From positions 143,421,632 to 143,485,631 of the forward strand of contig OX235270.1 in assembly GCA_944472135.2 (NCBI GenBank): 64,000 nucleotides of DNA, read 5' to 3'. Below the pieces are notes generated by a model. The model was not told the DNA's origin. It worked only from the letters and a program-made list of their open reading frames with translations, and ran no database searches. This DNA comes from Trichobilharzia regenti. Taxonomy: Eukaryota > Platyhelminthes > Trematoda > Strigeidida > Schistosomatidae. Made by a program: the position numbers and the translations under genes. Below are positions 45,560-56,754 of the stretch, piece after piece. Numbering within the stretch: position 1 is the stretch's first letter; each line of letters begins with the position of its first letter.

Positions 45560-45884
45560 AATGTTTACTAAAGCTAGATACAATACACACAACTTCTATG
45601 GTACTCGTTCCGTGTAGACCAAAGGCAAAGCAAAACACCAGAACTGATCGTCAAATTTACGAAGTATATTTTGGGACCAAATCTTAATGTGAGGTGATTT
45701 TTTAACTGGGTAGGGATTGTGCACGAGCGAACGACCACACGTAACACGACGGCATGCAAAATGGCGCAGATGCTTGGCCGTAAGCCTTCAGCTAAACAAG
45801 TAGACTTAAACAGTGAGGGTCAGCGTCCTATGTTCAGTGATGGATGCTGTGGCTAATGATTCTGGGGAATTACCCTCCACTTCG
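45560..45884 (-). repeat. Diverged solo Gypsy LTR
   Basis: Shares ordered blocks with the LTRs at 30967 and 35905: ccaaaggcaaagcaaaa, cttcagctaaacaagt, gacttaaacagtg and ggggaatta. Many substitutions and no interior on either side. Orientation assigned from those LTRs. Confidence 0.7.
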
Positions 45885-46369
45885 CGTCCATGAAAATATT
45901 CTGTAATCAAGTGGTGCAACTTGTTATATCATTTTTATTCGAACGCTGCCTACCAAAACACATTTAATCTTTCAGAGGGGTTAGTTATCCTTCTTCCTCT
46001 GCATCTGAAGTTCTTTTTTAAATTTCTTTGCCTGAACACCTTAAATCATGTTCAAACTTGAGCTGTGTGAATCTTTTGCTTCGAGCATCTTTAGAGTTAA
46101 GGAGTTGTCAGTTTTTATTACAAGCACTTAATCGCCAAATAATGTTTAGTTTCATTCAATCATGCCACTGTCATTAATGGTTTCATGCAGCCTATAAAAA
46201 AACTCGGAATTAGATGGACAATGGAAACACTAAATATCAACTTAAGTGTGATGGTTTTTTTATTCTTATTGAAAACAGTTAGGTGACATTATCATATCAA
46301 ACTTCTGAAATATTTCAAATCTTTGCTGGACAGTTAGACTGGCTATACAGTCTTTGTTTAGGGCGAATA

Positions 46370-46538
46370 GATAAATCTCAGTTTGATAGAAGTATGGAAT
46401 TTTCGGCATGTAATATCGGTAGCCCAAATTTAGCAGGCTGACCATTAGTATCAGGTGGGCGTCGGCCGGGGATCGAACCCCGGATTATGTACAAGTTTGG
46501 CGAGCGTCCTAACCTCTGTGCCACCGACACAGATAAAC
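46370..46538 (-). mobile_element. SINE-1 short variant with intact B box
   Basis: Minus strand: A box TGGCACAGAGGTTAGGAC, B box GGTTCGATCCC, body, and an end at cttctatcaaa without the right hairpin arm. A possible imperfect duplication (agataaatctcag / agataaactctg) brackets exactly this short form. Confidence 0.75.
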
Positions 46539-46892
46539 TCTGTCTTCTGAAATTTATTAAAAGAGCCAATAATAGGTCCCAAGCAGCCAGTCCTTCGTTT
46601 ATGTATAAATGGAGAATTGGAAGTCTCCTTCTGCAATATGGTGAGAATTTGAAGCATCCCATGCCCGGTATCCAAGTGTGACAATATGTTTGAGGATGGA
46701 ATTGTTGATATTCTCTTTTACCTCTTAAGCTAGCCAGGTTGGGCAGACGTGATGCTATGTGCGACAGATATATTTTGCATCAAATGTTTAAATAGCCATT
46801 GAGGTGGCAAGGAACAATATACTGTCGTTATTGTATTACTGGATCAGCCGCCTGCTGGAGAATGTAATCCTCAATATGTAATGTCTTCTTCA

Positions 46893-47085
46893 GACATCGG
46901 TGGCACAGTGGTTAGAACTCTCGCCAACCATGCACATGGTCCGAGGTTCGATCCTCTCCCGACGCACACCTGATATCAATGGTCGGCCTGCAAAATTTGG
47001 GCTACCGATATCCATGCTTAAAATTCCATACTTGTACCAAAAATACAGAGTGGAATTAGGCTGTAAATAAAAAAAGACGAAAGTA
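46893..47085 (+). mobile_element. SINE-1 copy
   Basis: Full-length: A box TGGCACAGTGGTTAGAAC, B box GGTTCGATCCTC, body ggtcggcctgcaaaatttgg, left hairpin arm attccatac, right arm decayed (agtggaatt), and an A-rich end. Confidence 0.8.
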
Positions 47086-47239
47086 TGCAAATTTCTCCTT
47101 TTTCTAGAAGTATTCTCCTCATTCCCATTGTTTAATTATGGGATAATTGCTTATTCAAAGGACAGATCCTACGTGATCTTATATGTATATATAGGAAGTT
47201 TGTTTTATCTTTGTCTCTCTCTTGGTCAGGGTAAATTCT

Positions 47240-47838
47240 AATTAAAACTCTCCCACCTGTGGGGCAGAGCACAATCAGCTACTGCTCAGCACTATTACAG
47301 GGATACGAGATTTGGGCTACAACCAAATCACCATAGCTGGAGATTTCAATGCCCCATCACTGAACCTTGGCTCGGGGTATGCTAAGGGAAAATTTGGCCG
47401 AAACGTACTGCAAACTATTCGAAACACGGGACTGGCTGAGAATGTAGGAGACGACACTAAGTGGGGCCCTAGTGGAAAGTCATCAAAATTAGTTAATATT
47501 CTAAATAGTGACCAACTACTCGTCGAAAAGGTCCAGATCATGACTCCTCTTGGAAGTGGTGACCATGCAGTCATAGGTTTCGATCTTGTTCTCCGTGAGC
47601 GTTTGCAGTGGGATGCTACGCGACCATGTCTGTGTTACAGCAAGGCCGACTATGCTGAAATGTGGAGGCTCCTGTCCAACACAGACTGGCCCTTATCATG
47701 GGATGACCTATCTGTGGATGAAAACTGGGAAGTGGTAAAAAAGATTATTCATATACCAATCTCGGATACCGTCCCTTTAGTCACAGCCCAAAAGAAAGAC
47801 ATACATACAAACATGCATACAAACATGGTAGAAGTTCG
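47240..47838 (+). mobile_element. CR1-D retrotransposon, left part (endonuclease C-terminal half)
   Basis: ITIAGDFNAPSLNLGS and GSGDHAVIGFDLV give the endonuclease Asp/Asn and Asp/His motifs. The frame runs to the CR1-A insertion point near 47834; the element resumes after 49331. 5'-truncated. Confidence 0.75.
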
Positions 47839-48942
47839 TTGGATGCTGTGATTGTCTTATATCACAATGTTGTTTCTTGTTTAGACAAAGGTGCCGAATA
47901 TGTTCGTGGTGCTTTCCTAGACTACACATCTGCTTTTGACTTTGTACCTAGGGACCTTTTATTAAATAAGCTTTCGTTGACACAAACAGGATCCTGGGCA
48001 AAGAGTTGGTTGCATTCCTATTTTTCTGATAGAATGCAGTATACCGTATATAATGGCAAAAAATCTTCTATATCACTTACAAAATCCGGTGTTCCACAAG
48101 GTGCTGTCCTCTCTCCTTTTCTATTTTCTTTCTTCCTACATGACCTGCCTCATTCAAACGAAACTAACTTTGTCAAATATGCAGATGATCTGACTGTATC
48201 ACTGCCTATCACTTCCGAGTCTGACAGCTCCAAACTCAATAGCTTTCTGTTGGACATCAACAACTGGTCCAAGTCAAATGGTCTTATATTAAATCCTTCC
48301 AAATGTCAGGTGCTTGACTTTACTTTCAAGCATCGACGTGACTTACTTGAACTAGTTAACTCTCATGATCCCTGTAGCATAGATGGCAAGGAAATTGAAA
48401 CCAAATCAAGTATTAAATACCTTGGACTAGTTTTTTCCTCTGACCTTTCATGGTCATCCCATATCTTATCTATCTCTAAGAAAATGTTTCGTCTTACCTT
48501 CTACATTAAAAAGTTAAGACAATCAGGTATCAACCAACCTTTAGTTTTGCAATTTTTAAACTCCTGTATTTTACCTATTGTACTCTACTGCTCTCCATTA
48601 ATCTTTCCTAGGCTGCTCAAAAAAGATTATATCATATTACGAAGAGTATTAAATGCTGTGAGTAGAGCTTGTGGTCTGCCACTGCATGAGCTCGCTAATA
48701 CTATAGTCGAGAGGCATATAAATTCCTGTACGAAATGGGCAAAGGCTATAATGTCAGACCCTCTGCACCCCCTTTATTCACACCTGTCCCCTTGTATCTC
48801 ATTAGGTAGGACGAGAAGTCAATATAAAAAGATATATGCTCGTACTACTAAGTATAGAAATTCTACAATACCCTATTTAGCACGTACTTTATGTGACGAA
48901 GACTCTGTTAGACGTGAAACCTACAAGTTACTATGTAATTAG
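47839..48942 (+). CDS. CR1-A reverse transcriptase, C-terminal two-thirds
   Basis: 367 codons, open. LDYTSAFDFVPRDLLLNKL, SGVPQGAVLSPFLFSFFL, YADDLTVSLP (intact catalytic site), LGLVFSSDLSWSSHIL, CGLPLHELANTIVERHI and IPYLARTLCDE. It lacks the endonuclease and RT fingers, so it cannot mobilise itself. Best-preserved RT of its family in the window. Confidence 0.8.
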   Translation: MDAVIVLYHNVVSCLDKGAEYVRGAFLDYTSAFDFVPRDLLLNKLSLTQTGSWAKSWLHSYFSDRMQYTVYNGKKSSISLTKSGVPQGAVLSPFLFSFFLHDLPHSNETNFVKYADDLTVSLPITSESDSSKLNSFLLDINNWSKSNGLILNPSKCQVLDFTFKHRRDLLELVNSHDPCSIDGKEIETKSSIKYLGLVFSSDLSWSSHILSISKKMFRLTFYIKKLRQSGINQPLVLQFLNSCILPIVLYCSPLIFPRLLKKDYIILRRVLNAVSRACGLPLHELANTIVERHINSCTKWAKAIMSDPLHPLYSHLSPCISLGRTRSQYKKIYARTTKYRNSTIPYLARTLCDEDSVRRETYKLLCN

Positions 48943-49257
48943 CACAGTGAATCGACCCTTTTATCGATCATCTTTCTGTATTTTATGGTGTTACACTTTC
49001 TATTGTTTAAATCGTTACTCTGCTATTTTATATTAGTTGGTATTACTATTATTACTACAATTTTGTATTTTATACATATTTTTCTCCGTATGGCACATAG
49101 TATTTTGCTACGTAGCTGCTACAACAATCGTTTTATTACTATTATGTATTGTGTATTTTTAATTTTTTTTGTCGTTTTTGGGTAAATTAGATGCAATATT
49201 GTACTGAATGCTGAAAATTCCTTGCTGTATCATGAGTACTGTTTTTGGAATAAAGCA

Positions 49258-49331
<74 letters not shown>
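49258..49331. repeat. (ATT)n microsatellite, CR1-A 3' terminus
   Basis: Uninterrupted ATT units for about 74 bp, directly after the CR1-A 3' UTR. The Ile-, Leu- and Asn-only frames across it are artefacts. Confidence 0.95.
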
Positions 49332-51410
49332 GGTTCAAGAGAGGCACGCAACGTATTCTGCAAGCAAAGCGGAAGGCTTGGTTTACGTGGCGTGTATATA
49401 TATAACACGAGACAACGTATATACTCACCCGTATCTAAGAGTCAGACCGACCACGATGCATACCTCGAACTCTGGAACTGGTGTAATGCAAGAGTCAGGA
49501 GGGACAGGAGGTCGTTCCAGGCTAACCTTGCTAAAACCTCCTAGCAAACCCAAAAAACTTGTACCGATTCATGTCGGAAAGAAAACCGACAAACCAGGGG
49601 GCATGCGCCTTAGTAGGCCCAAACCGTCAATATCTCACTGGTCTGGAGATGGCAGAAACATTCAGTTGAGCCTTCACCAAACAGCTTAACAGCAGTGTGG
49701 ATATTACGGTTACGAACCAATATGGTGGAACCACTATTTCACAGGAGGAAGACCTAGTGGCTACTCCCCAAATAAACCCCTCAACAGTACTGGGGAAGCT
49801 ACAGCGACTCACACCTGGGAAGTCCCGAGGTTGTGACGACATCAGTCCATCTGTTCTGAAACAGTGAACCGAAGCTCTCTGTAGGCCCCTTTGCGACTTG
49901 TTCCAACACTCAGTGGGTTCGGGGACACTGCCAAGGGAGTGGAAAAGAGCCATCCTTTCTCCAGTCTTCAAAGGTGGGGATAGGCAAAATGCCACTAGTT
50001 ATAGACCAGTAGCTCTACTCCCACTGGTGTCAAAAGTACTGGAAAGTATTATTGACGATCACATCAGGGAATATTTCGATAGGTCTAATATACTCCATGA
50101 ATCCCAACATGGTTTCAGGACAGGCAGGTTCTACGCAACAGACATACTATCAGCTTGGGATGATTGGACATCATGCTGGGATATGAGTGTTCCAGTCCAT
50201 GTGATCTTCCTAGACTTTGGGAAGGCATTTGACACTGTTCACCATGACGTTCTCCTACATAAAGTAAGCCAGGCAGGTTTAGGTGAGCCACTTCTGTCAT
50301 GGTTAAAGGACTACCTAGCTGACAGGCAATTTTGCACTAAGGTCAACCGAGTCCGATCATCTTGGCACAGCTTGTCATCAGGAGTGTCTCAGGGTTCTAT
50401 CCTAGGACCACTGATGTTTTTGATTTTTATCAATGATCTACCAAGCCGTCTAAGCTGCCCGACTCTCCTATACCCTGGCGACGTAAAGATATGGAGGGCG
50501 ATAAAGTGTTCAGAGGACTCAGATAGGCCGCAGGAAGATCTAAACCTTCTGGAAGACTGGGCGGTGGCCAGTGACATGACTTTCAACCTGAAAAAGTGCA
50601 AAGTAGTGAAGTTGTGCACCTGTAGACTGCAGAATGCAAGTTACACCCTGTGCAATGAAAGCTTGTCCTGCACAACGTCGGAACGCGAATTAGGTCTAGT
50701 TCTAACGGAAAAGATGAACACAAGCGTAAATTACACTGGGGATGTAGCGAGGGCATATGCGGTCACACACTTTACACATAGACAGTTAAGTGCACTCACT
50801 CCTGAGCTCTTTCTAAGATTGTACTAAACATACGTCAGACCACACCTTGAGGTGCATAATATTATTGCACACCCAATGCTTAGAAGAGACGCCAACCTAT
50901 TGGAAAGAGTCCAACGATGGGCAACAAAAGCAGTGGTTGGTCTCCGAAATAAACCATATGATGAAAGGTTGAAGAAATTAGGCCTGTTTACACTTAGCTA
51001 CGGTCAGCTTACGGGGAATCTGATTACTGCCTACAAAATAACAAATGACCAGAATCACCCAAACAAAGGTGTTCTGTCATTGAGTAGGTATAGTCTCCCC
51101 CGTGGAAATTCCAGAAGGATAGCTCACCAGAGGGCAAGAACCCAGGTGCGCTCCTACTCCTTTTCACTGCGAGTCTGCCGTCCCTGGAATTCCTTACCGG
51201 CAGATGTAGCTATGGCACCGTTTTTGGACGCCTTTAAGCGAAGGCTGGACAACCATGCAGCGACACAAGGACTGCATCCAAATGGCCTATCCCCTTAAAA
51301 TCGCATACACTATTCAGGGTTAGACAATTAAACTCGTCGTTTTACTTCTTTACATTCTGTCCCGTCCTACTCTCCTGACAACTTTAACTGCACTTATTAT
51401 TATCATTACT
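49332..51410 (+). pseudogene. CR1-D reverse transcriptase, broken, YPGD active site
   Basis: Decayed linker to about 49890 (stops), then RT 49898-50827 (SYRPVALLPLVSKVLESI, ESQHGFRTGR, FLDFGKAFDTVHHDVLL, SGVSQGSILGPLMF). The catalytic YADD is changed to YPGD, removing the first Asp. A TAA at 50825-50827 ends it, and 50852-51298 is the tail (LLERVQRWATKAVVGLR, CRPWNSLPADVA). Dead. Confidence 0.8.
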
Positions 51411-51414
51411 ACCA

Positions 51415-51417
<3 letters not shown>

Positions 51418-51457
<40 letters not shown>
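51418..51457. repeat. (TA)n microsatellite after CR1-D
   Basis: About 40 bp of alternating TA, at the CR1-D 3' side. Confidence 0.9.
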
Positions 51458-51461
<4 letters not shown>

Positions 51462-51934
51462 AATCAGCTGACTGTTGTTACGTTTTCCTATTTCCTTTTC
51501 TGCCTGTTAGTCTGAATAACTTCACTAATTATATCTATTATTATTATTATTACTCTTTTCTCTTGTCGACGATACCGGAGGACTAACTGGCGAAAGGATC
51601 AACTCCATTTACAGTAGTAACAGTCTTAACACACCTCACACTACAAACCACATATAATTAATCCCAGCACTACTCCTTTTGGAGTCAACCAAAGCTACGA
51701 AAGTCGAGTGGCGGGACGAGCTACGCAGAAGTTTACCGAAGATCAGGAACCGATAACTTACAATCAAGAAGCCAGCACAAAGAAATAAAATTGGTTTATA
51801 CTAGCTCGTAAAAACGATATTGGATATTGGATTCTTTCCTGTTTTCCATCGCCTTTGTACTTTTATGATATTTATTTAAACTCTGATTATCTGCACACTT
51901 CACCATCCCCATTACGTAACTTCTAAGATTTGAT

Positions 51935-52140
51935 CTTACTTATTTATTGAATTCAATCGGTGGATAGTTACTAGCAGGGGAATCCAAGATGCGCATTTCG
52001 TCCTATTTTGGACTCGTCATCTGGATGCACCTGCACTCCCCAGTGAGTGATGATGCTCCCACTGAGGCTCAAACCCAGTGCCCATAGTTTCAAACGCCAA
52101 AGCGTTATCCACTAGACCACTTGGGCCACGAGTGCCACCT
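51935..52140 (-). mobile_element. Sm-alpha-like SINE with hammerhead-like segment
   Basis: Minus strand: tRNA-like head (TGGTCTAGTGGATAACGC as A box, GGGTTTGAGCCTC as B box), then a hammerhead layout: ccag-atgacgag-tcc, loop, gga-cgaaat, with ggtgcatcca pairing to a downstream ttggat. The core CUGANGA has A in place of the first C, so self-cleavage is doubtful. Sm-alpha SINEs of schistosomes are known to encode hammerheads. Confidence 0.75.
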
Positions 52141-52190
52141 TTAGGATGAAATGCGCATCCTGGATTCCACTGCTTGTCGCCAACCACCAA
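52141..52190 (+). mobile_element. Sm-alpha-like SINE tail, opposite orientation
   Basis: aggatgaaatgcgcatcctg followed by gattccac repeats the 3' part of the adjacent SINE (gacgaaatgcgcatcttgg) but on the other strand, so two copies abut head to fragment. Confidence 0.6.
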
Positions 52191-54504
52191 TTAGCTTCTA
52201 ATTACACGCTCAGACATCGTCGAAGCATATGCACAAGAAGCCGACATGCCGACCTGGGACCTAGCACCTCGGTCCAACCAATCGACGGGAAAATGTAAAA
52301 CTGAATGAAATATTTATTGGATTGTCTGTATATGCACACATGTTACTACCTTCGTTATTCTTATCGCCACGCGCACAAACCTTATTATCATTATAATCAT
52401 CGTTATTACTGAACTTCGAGACATTTAACACATTATTATTTGGTCTACAAACCCACTGTCACTGGTCAAATTTTCTATATATAAATTTATGTATGTTAGA
52501 GTAAAGCCTGAAGATATAAGTGAAAACAGTATTTTTCGCTTATATATCTTGTTCTGATACTGATGAATAGTTTAGGTTTATAGCTTATTGATGAAGGTTT
52601 CTAATATTCTGCCGAATATGAAGCAGCCTTTCACCCGAATTAATCATGTTTCCCTAATTGGGATCAAGTTTCTTGATGCAAGCTCAGTAGTCAGCCGAAG
52701 TATTTGGTTTGAACTGATTTGGCTCTCCAAGCTGAGTCAAAGCGGGTACGCCGACGATGAGCTCAGCCTCAAACAAGTGAAACAACCATCCGTTGTGTAG
52801 GTTAACTTCGATAATCTGCCTAGCAAGCACTACTAGTTGTTGTGACTGGTATCCAACTACTCATATGAAACAATCAGTAGTGCATAGTTACATGAATTTT
52901 GAAGTAACCAGTTATTTCGTCGCATAGTTTAGTGTATATCTGAAAAGAAGTAAAGGTACTCATCTAAGAAAATGTTTTTTTTTTCTTGACGGTGCATACC
53001 TTCTTCGGTTAAGGTGAGTACATAGTACTCTGGTTACCTGTTTTGCTTTAGTAGCATGCACTTACGATAGAAGCACTTTAGATTAATCACATGTATCCAA
53101 GGCTAAATGTACATAACACAATCAACTTCAAACTTTGATTTGCTTAACAACAAGTGGTCATTAGCATGCACTTTTGTTTCATTTAACTGATTAATTTTCA
53201 AACATTTAATTTTTTATATTGTGAACTATGCTAGTTGTAAAACGACAGGAGAGAAAAAGCGAAATGAGGATATCGTCTCGCGATATTTGTCTTCTTAGTG
53301 CCTTAGTGTGGTGATTGACAATTTCTATCTCTGTATTGTTTAAATACTTACTGTTGATTGTTAATATATTTCTTATATGAACTGAATATAATTCCGCCAA
53401 ATACAAATTCCTGAATTCTGCCCTCTCTGTGTTTTGTTTGGATTCTTGTAATTTGTTCATCTCGAAATACTAGTACTACGATTACAAATAATCACAACAC
53501 TTAGTTTAAATTTACCAGAGGGGATAATTCGTTCAGCTGGATCAACCTGAATGTCGACTAAATAAATGTCTAGCCTGCTTGCTTAACCATTTAGGTGTTT
53601 TAAGTTTTGTTTTAGTAGGTACGCATCCAACCAGGCTTCCTTTTCTCCTTTGTGATGGTAACACGCAAATCACCAGCCGTACTAACCACATAAGTTTTAA
53701 AATCTCTTCCCCAAATTACGCTAACAGTTTATCTTATTTAAGTGTACTGCTCATGAGAGCGAATTACTAAATAAGTGGGTTTTTTCAATTTGTACCTTGT
53801 TATTCGTGATTGCAGGCTAGTTAGTATACTGATTGTTTGGTAATTGTTTCGAGTAAGAATAGAGTAATAGCATAACAGTATGAATAACACAATAAGTACC
53901 TTAGAGTGGTAATATATTTCATATCTGTGGTATTGGCTTTGCACCATTCCTACTGCATATATCAGATGAAGAAAGATTCAATGTTCGACTTATCCTTTCA
54001 CCTACACAAATTACTTCTTAGAACTGTAGCTGTGCCTCACCGTATTGTGTCGTTGTGTATTGGTGCATGTACTACGATTTCTAAGCTTCTCTCTGAGCCG
54101 CTTATCTCCCTGGGGTCAGTCGTTCTACATCCAAATAAATTCTTGTGTTCCGATAAGCTGACTGATTCTGGTCTACTTGTGTAACCTATATAGTTGACCT
54201 CAAATTGATACATTCAAAGTTTATGTATACAGACTGCGTGATTTTGTTTCCTCACTTTACATTATGAATTGAACACTGGGCTTCAAACATTGAACTATAA
54301 AGTTTCAGTAAGAGGGATTTAGGTTTTTTACGCGGAATTCTATGCCCAGTAGGAGGCTTCATGAGATATTACGTTTGATAGAGCATTAAGAGTGATCCAG
54401 TTTAACTATATGTGATGATTAGCCTAATTTTATTTTGATGTGTAGAAGTCCAGTTCAGTTAACTGTTTCTGATCGGTCTATAGTTTATGTATTTATTATT
54501 ATTT
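52191..54504. other. AT-rich region, nothing recognised
   Basis: Several frames of 60-92 codons on both strands, none with a motif or bias that I trust. No RNA gene seen. Confidence 0.4.
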
Positions 54505-54664
54505 TATTTTGATTACAGATTGATTCCACACTGTATTTTTCGTACAATTATGGAATTTTCAGCATGGATATCGGTAGCCTAAATTTTGCAGGACGACCAT
54601 AGATATCAGGTGTGCGTCGGCAGGGGGTCAAACCTCGGACCATGTGCATGGTCGGCGAGAGTCT
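54505..54664 (-). mobile_element. SINE-1 copy, 5'-truncated
   Basis: Minus strand: starts within the head at gactctcgccgaccatgc, has the decayed B-box region (aggtttgacccc), body, both hairpin arms (attccat / gtgtggaatc) and tail. A box absent. Confidence 0.75.
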
Positions 54665-54732
54665 TGCTACTACCTATTCAGAATACTATTTAACAGTTCA
54701 CCTGTATGCCACAGATTATCTAATTCTCTTGT

Positions 54733-55205
54733 CAGCTCATGATCCAGTCCTCCAGCCAATCAAACATAAATCTCTACAAAAATCGATACCTGAAAAATTG
54801 ATCTGATGCTCACTAGCGACTGGCCCTATTCAGACAGTGACCTAGTGGGAAGCCGTGACCAGTAGACTGCAGCAGGTTGAAGGTGAGTCAGTAACTCATC
54901 GAAGAAGACATGCGCGAAGTGGTTGCTTTATGTCATGAATTGACAGAACTTAGAATTCACGGGCCATCGGATGGGCTCCCAGTGGCTTAATGATCTACGA
55001 GCTCGTCTTGTAGCCAAAAGGTCCTGAGTTCGAGCCCTGATGGGTGCGTATTGATGAAGAGTCCCAAACTAGGAAGAAAAAGCTGTCCAGTACATCCTGA
55101 TGGTTATCCAATCGTTGTCTAACTGATGTCAGCTTATGAACAAATCCTCCAGCCAATCAAACATAAATTTCTACAAAAAACCAATACTTGAAAAATTTAT
55201 TTCAC
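54733..55205. repeat. Direct repeat pair flanking a SINE (54733-54806 and 55130-55205)
   Basis: Both contain cctccagccaatcaaacata and then a tctacaaaaa block and tgaaaaatt. The second unit starts where the Sm-alpha-like SINE at 54970-55150 ends. Confidence 0.65.
54970..55150 (+). mobile_element. Sm-alpha-like SINE, second subfamily
   Basis: tRNA-like head: A box AGTGGCTTAATGATC, B box GAGTTCGAGCCC. Then gcgtattgatgaagagtccc, loop, tagga-agaaaa and gctgtccagtac: hammerhead spacing, with the GAAA preserved but the CUGAUGA core altered. 3' part taactgatgtcagc. Confidence 0.65.
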
Positions 55206-56029
55206 AGTGGCATAGTTCAACGTCATCGACTAATAAGAAGTAAATCACATGACAAGAAAGTTCCAACTCCAAGTCAATAATAACAATCAATGTAAACTGA
55301 CAACCAATCAAGAACAATGCTTGTCAGGAGATACAGTTATATCATTCATAGAGAATTCAACCAAGTTCACATTATATTAAGGCCAGCGCTGAAGATGTTG
55401 TCTCGACGGTGGACAACGAAAGCTTCACAATTAAATCATCAACCAACCCAAAAAACACAACCAGATCAAAATCATCAGCCTGAGTTACAAATCTTCTACA
55501 GTATTTGAACGCTAGGCTTCTTAATATAATATATTCAGCATTTTAAAGACTAACAAAATTATTTGGAAGTCTTACATGCAATTACAGTTTCTTTCAGGTT
55601 GATTGTTTTTGGGGAGCATAAACCACATTAGAATATCGTTCATTTATATCAGTATTATTTATCATTACTCCCTTGATCACCATTTCTTTGAGTCAGAATG
55701 ATATCATCGGATCACCTGCGATTGTCGGTGTTTAAAACATTTGTATTTGATGATTCCAAGAGGATGGGCATACATTGAACCGATGAGAAATCGCTGGAAG
55801 ATTTGCAATTCGTTGGTGATTTATGTCATACAAACTCAAAGATCTACAGATGGAACTCAACGCCTTGCGAGAAGACGCAGTGAAGACTGAAATTTAAGTG
55901 AATACAGAGAGGATAGAGGTAATGAAGATACCAAATCAAAGATAACGACAGTTACTAATCACCATCAGTTACAGATATTTGAAGGAAATCACGTCTTCCA
56001 CTCATCTGGTAGGAATGATTTCTATTACA

Positions 56030-56340
56030 GAGAGTACAGATCAGGATACCAAGGCTAGCGATCGTCAAAAATGCAAGACACACCTTCATTAATCTGAAAT
56101 CACTGTGAAAATCTGCTCCTCTCACCAAATGAAACAACATACCAGTCTTCAACACTAATGTCAAGTCAGTGCGTCTATATGGTCCAGAGACTTGGTGTAT
56201 CACCAAAAGTATTTTATCAACAACCGCCTTCACCCCGTACTGAAGATCAAATCGCCTGCCAGAAAGAATAGGAAACGCGGAACTCTGGAGATACGACAAA
56301 CCAACCTAACAAATATACACAAGGAAATGCAGACAGATTG
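56030..56340 (+). mobile_element. RTE-b (SR2-like) RT C-terminal fragment
   Basis: Plus strand resembles the NVKSVRLYGPETW segment and following block of the RTE-b tail seen at 57550-57900. Stops throughout; the antisense 114-codon frame over it is a shadow. Confidence 0.6.
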
Positions 56341-56754
56341 AACAATTGTTCAGGACACGTTTGACTTACATCACCTACTAGGTCAATGCGCTAGTGGAAG
56401 CCGAATGAGAAGCGGTAGAATGGGCCTGTGTCCAGGTGTAACAATGAGGAGATCATCTGAGGGGAAAACACAAGCTTATGGTTAATCGTGGAGCCATCTG
56501 ATGAGGAGTGCAGAGAACAAAATGAAGTGGTGACGTCTCGTCGGAACACTACGTTCTGCTCTGAACGTAAGGGAATGATGTTAATGTATCATTTCATAAG
56601 TGGTCGAAAATGTGTATCCGATTTGTAGTACATGCAATTGTATATACTTTTGAACAGTGTTCGACTGTTCAGCACTCACTGCTGTCATTATTACAAATAC
56701 TCATCACCGGGTGTGTTTACAAATATTCCGTTATATTTTGACATTTGTAACTAG

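Larger units (their letters stand above)
47836..49331 (+). mobile_element. CR1-A copy inserted in CR1-D, ending in (ATT)n
   Basis: 5'-truncated CR1-A. The edges share only atggt (about 47827-47833 and 49330-49334). It ends with an aataaag and an about 74-bp (ATT)n run (49258-49331). Short duplication and microsatellite end are typical for CR1-type elements. The CR1-D reading frame continues on the far side. Confidence 0.8.

Noticed and set aside
46480..46538. tRNA gene at the well-kept A and B boxes
   Set aside because: The head continues into SINE body and tail, as in six other copies, so it is a SINE promoter rather than a functional tRNA gene.
49208..49689. Frames rich in Ile, Leu or Asn across 49258-49331
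   Set aside because: They are read-through of the (ATT)n microsatellite and the CR1-A/CR1-D junction, not proteins.
49258..51457. CRISPR-like array from regular repeats
   Set aside because: Simple ATT and TA microsatellites without spacers, in a eukaryotic genome.
55955..56299. 114-codon minus-strand frame
   Set aside because: Antisense shadow of an RTE-b RT fragment that reads on the plus strand.
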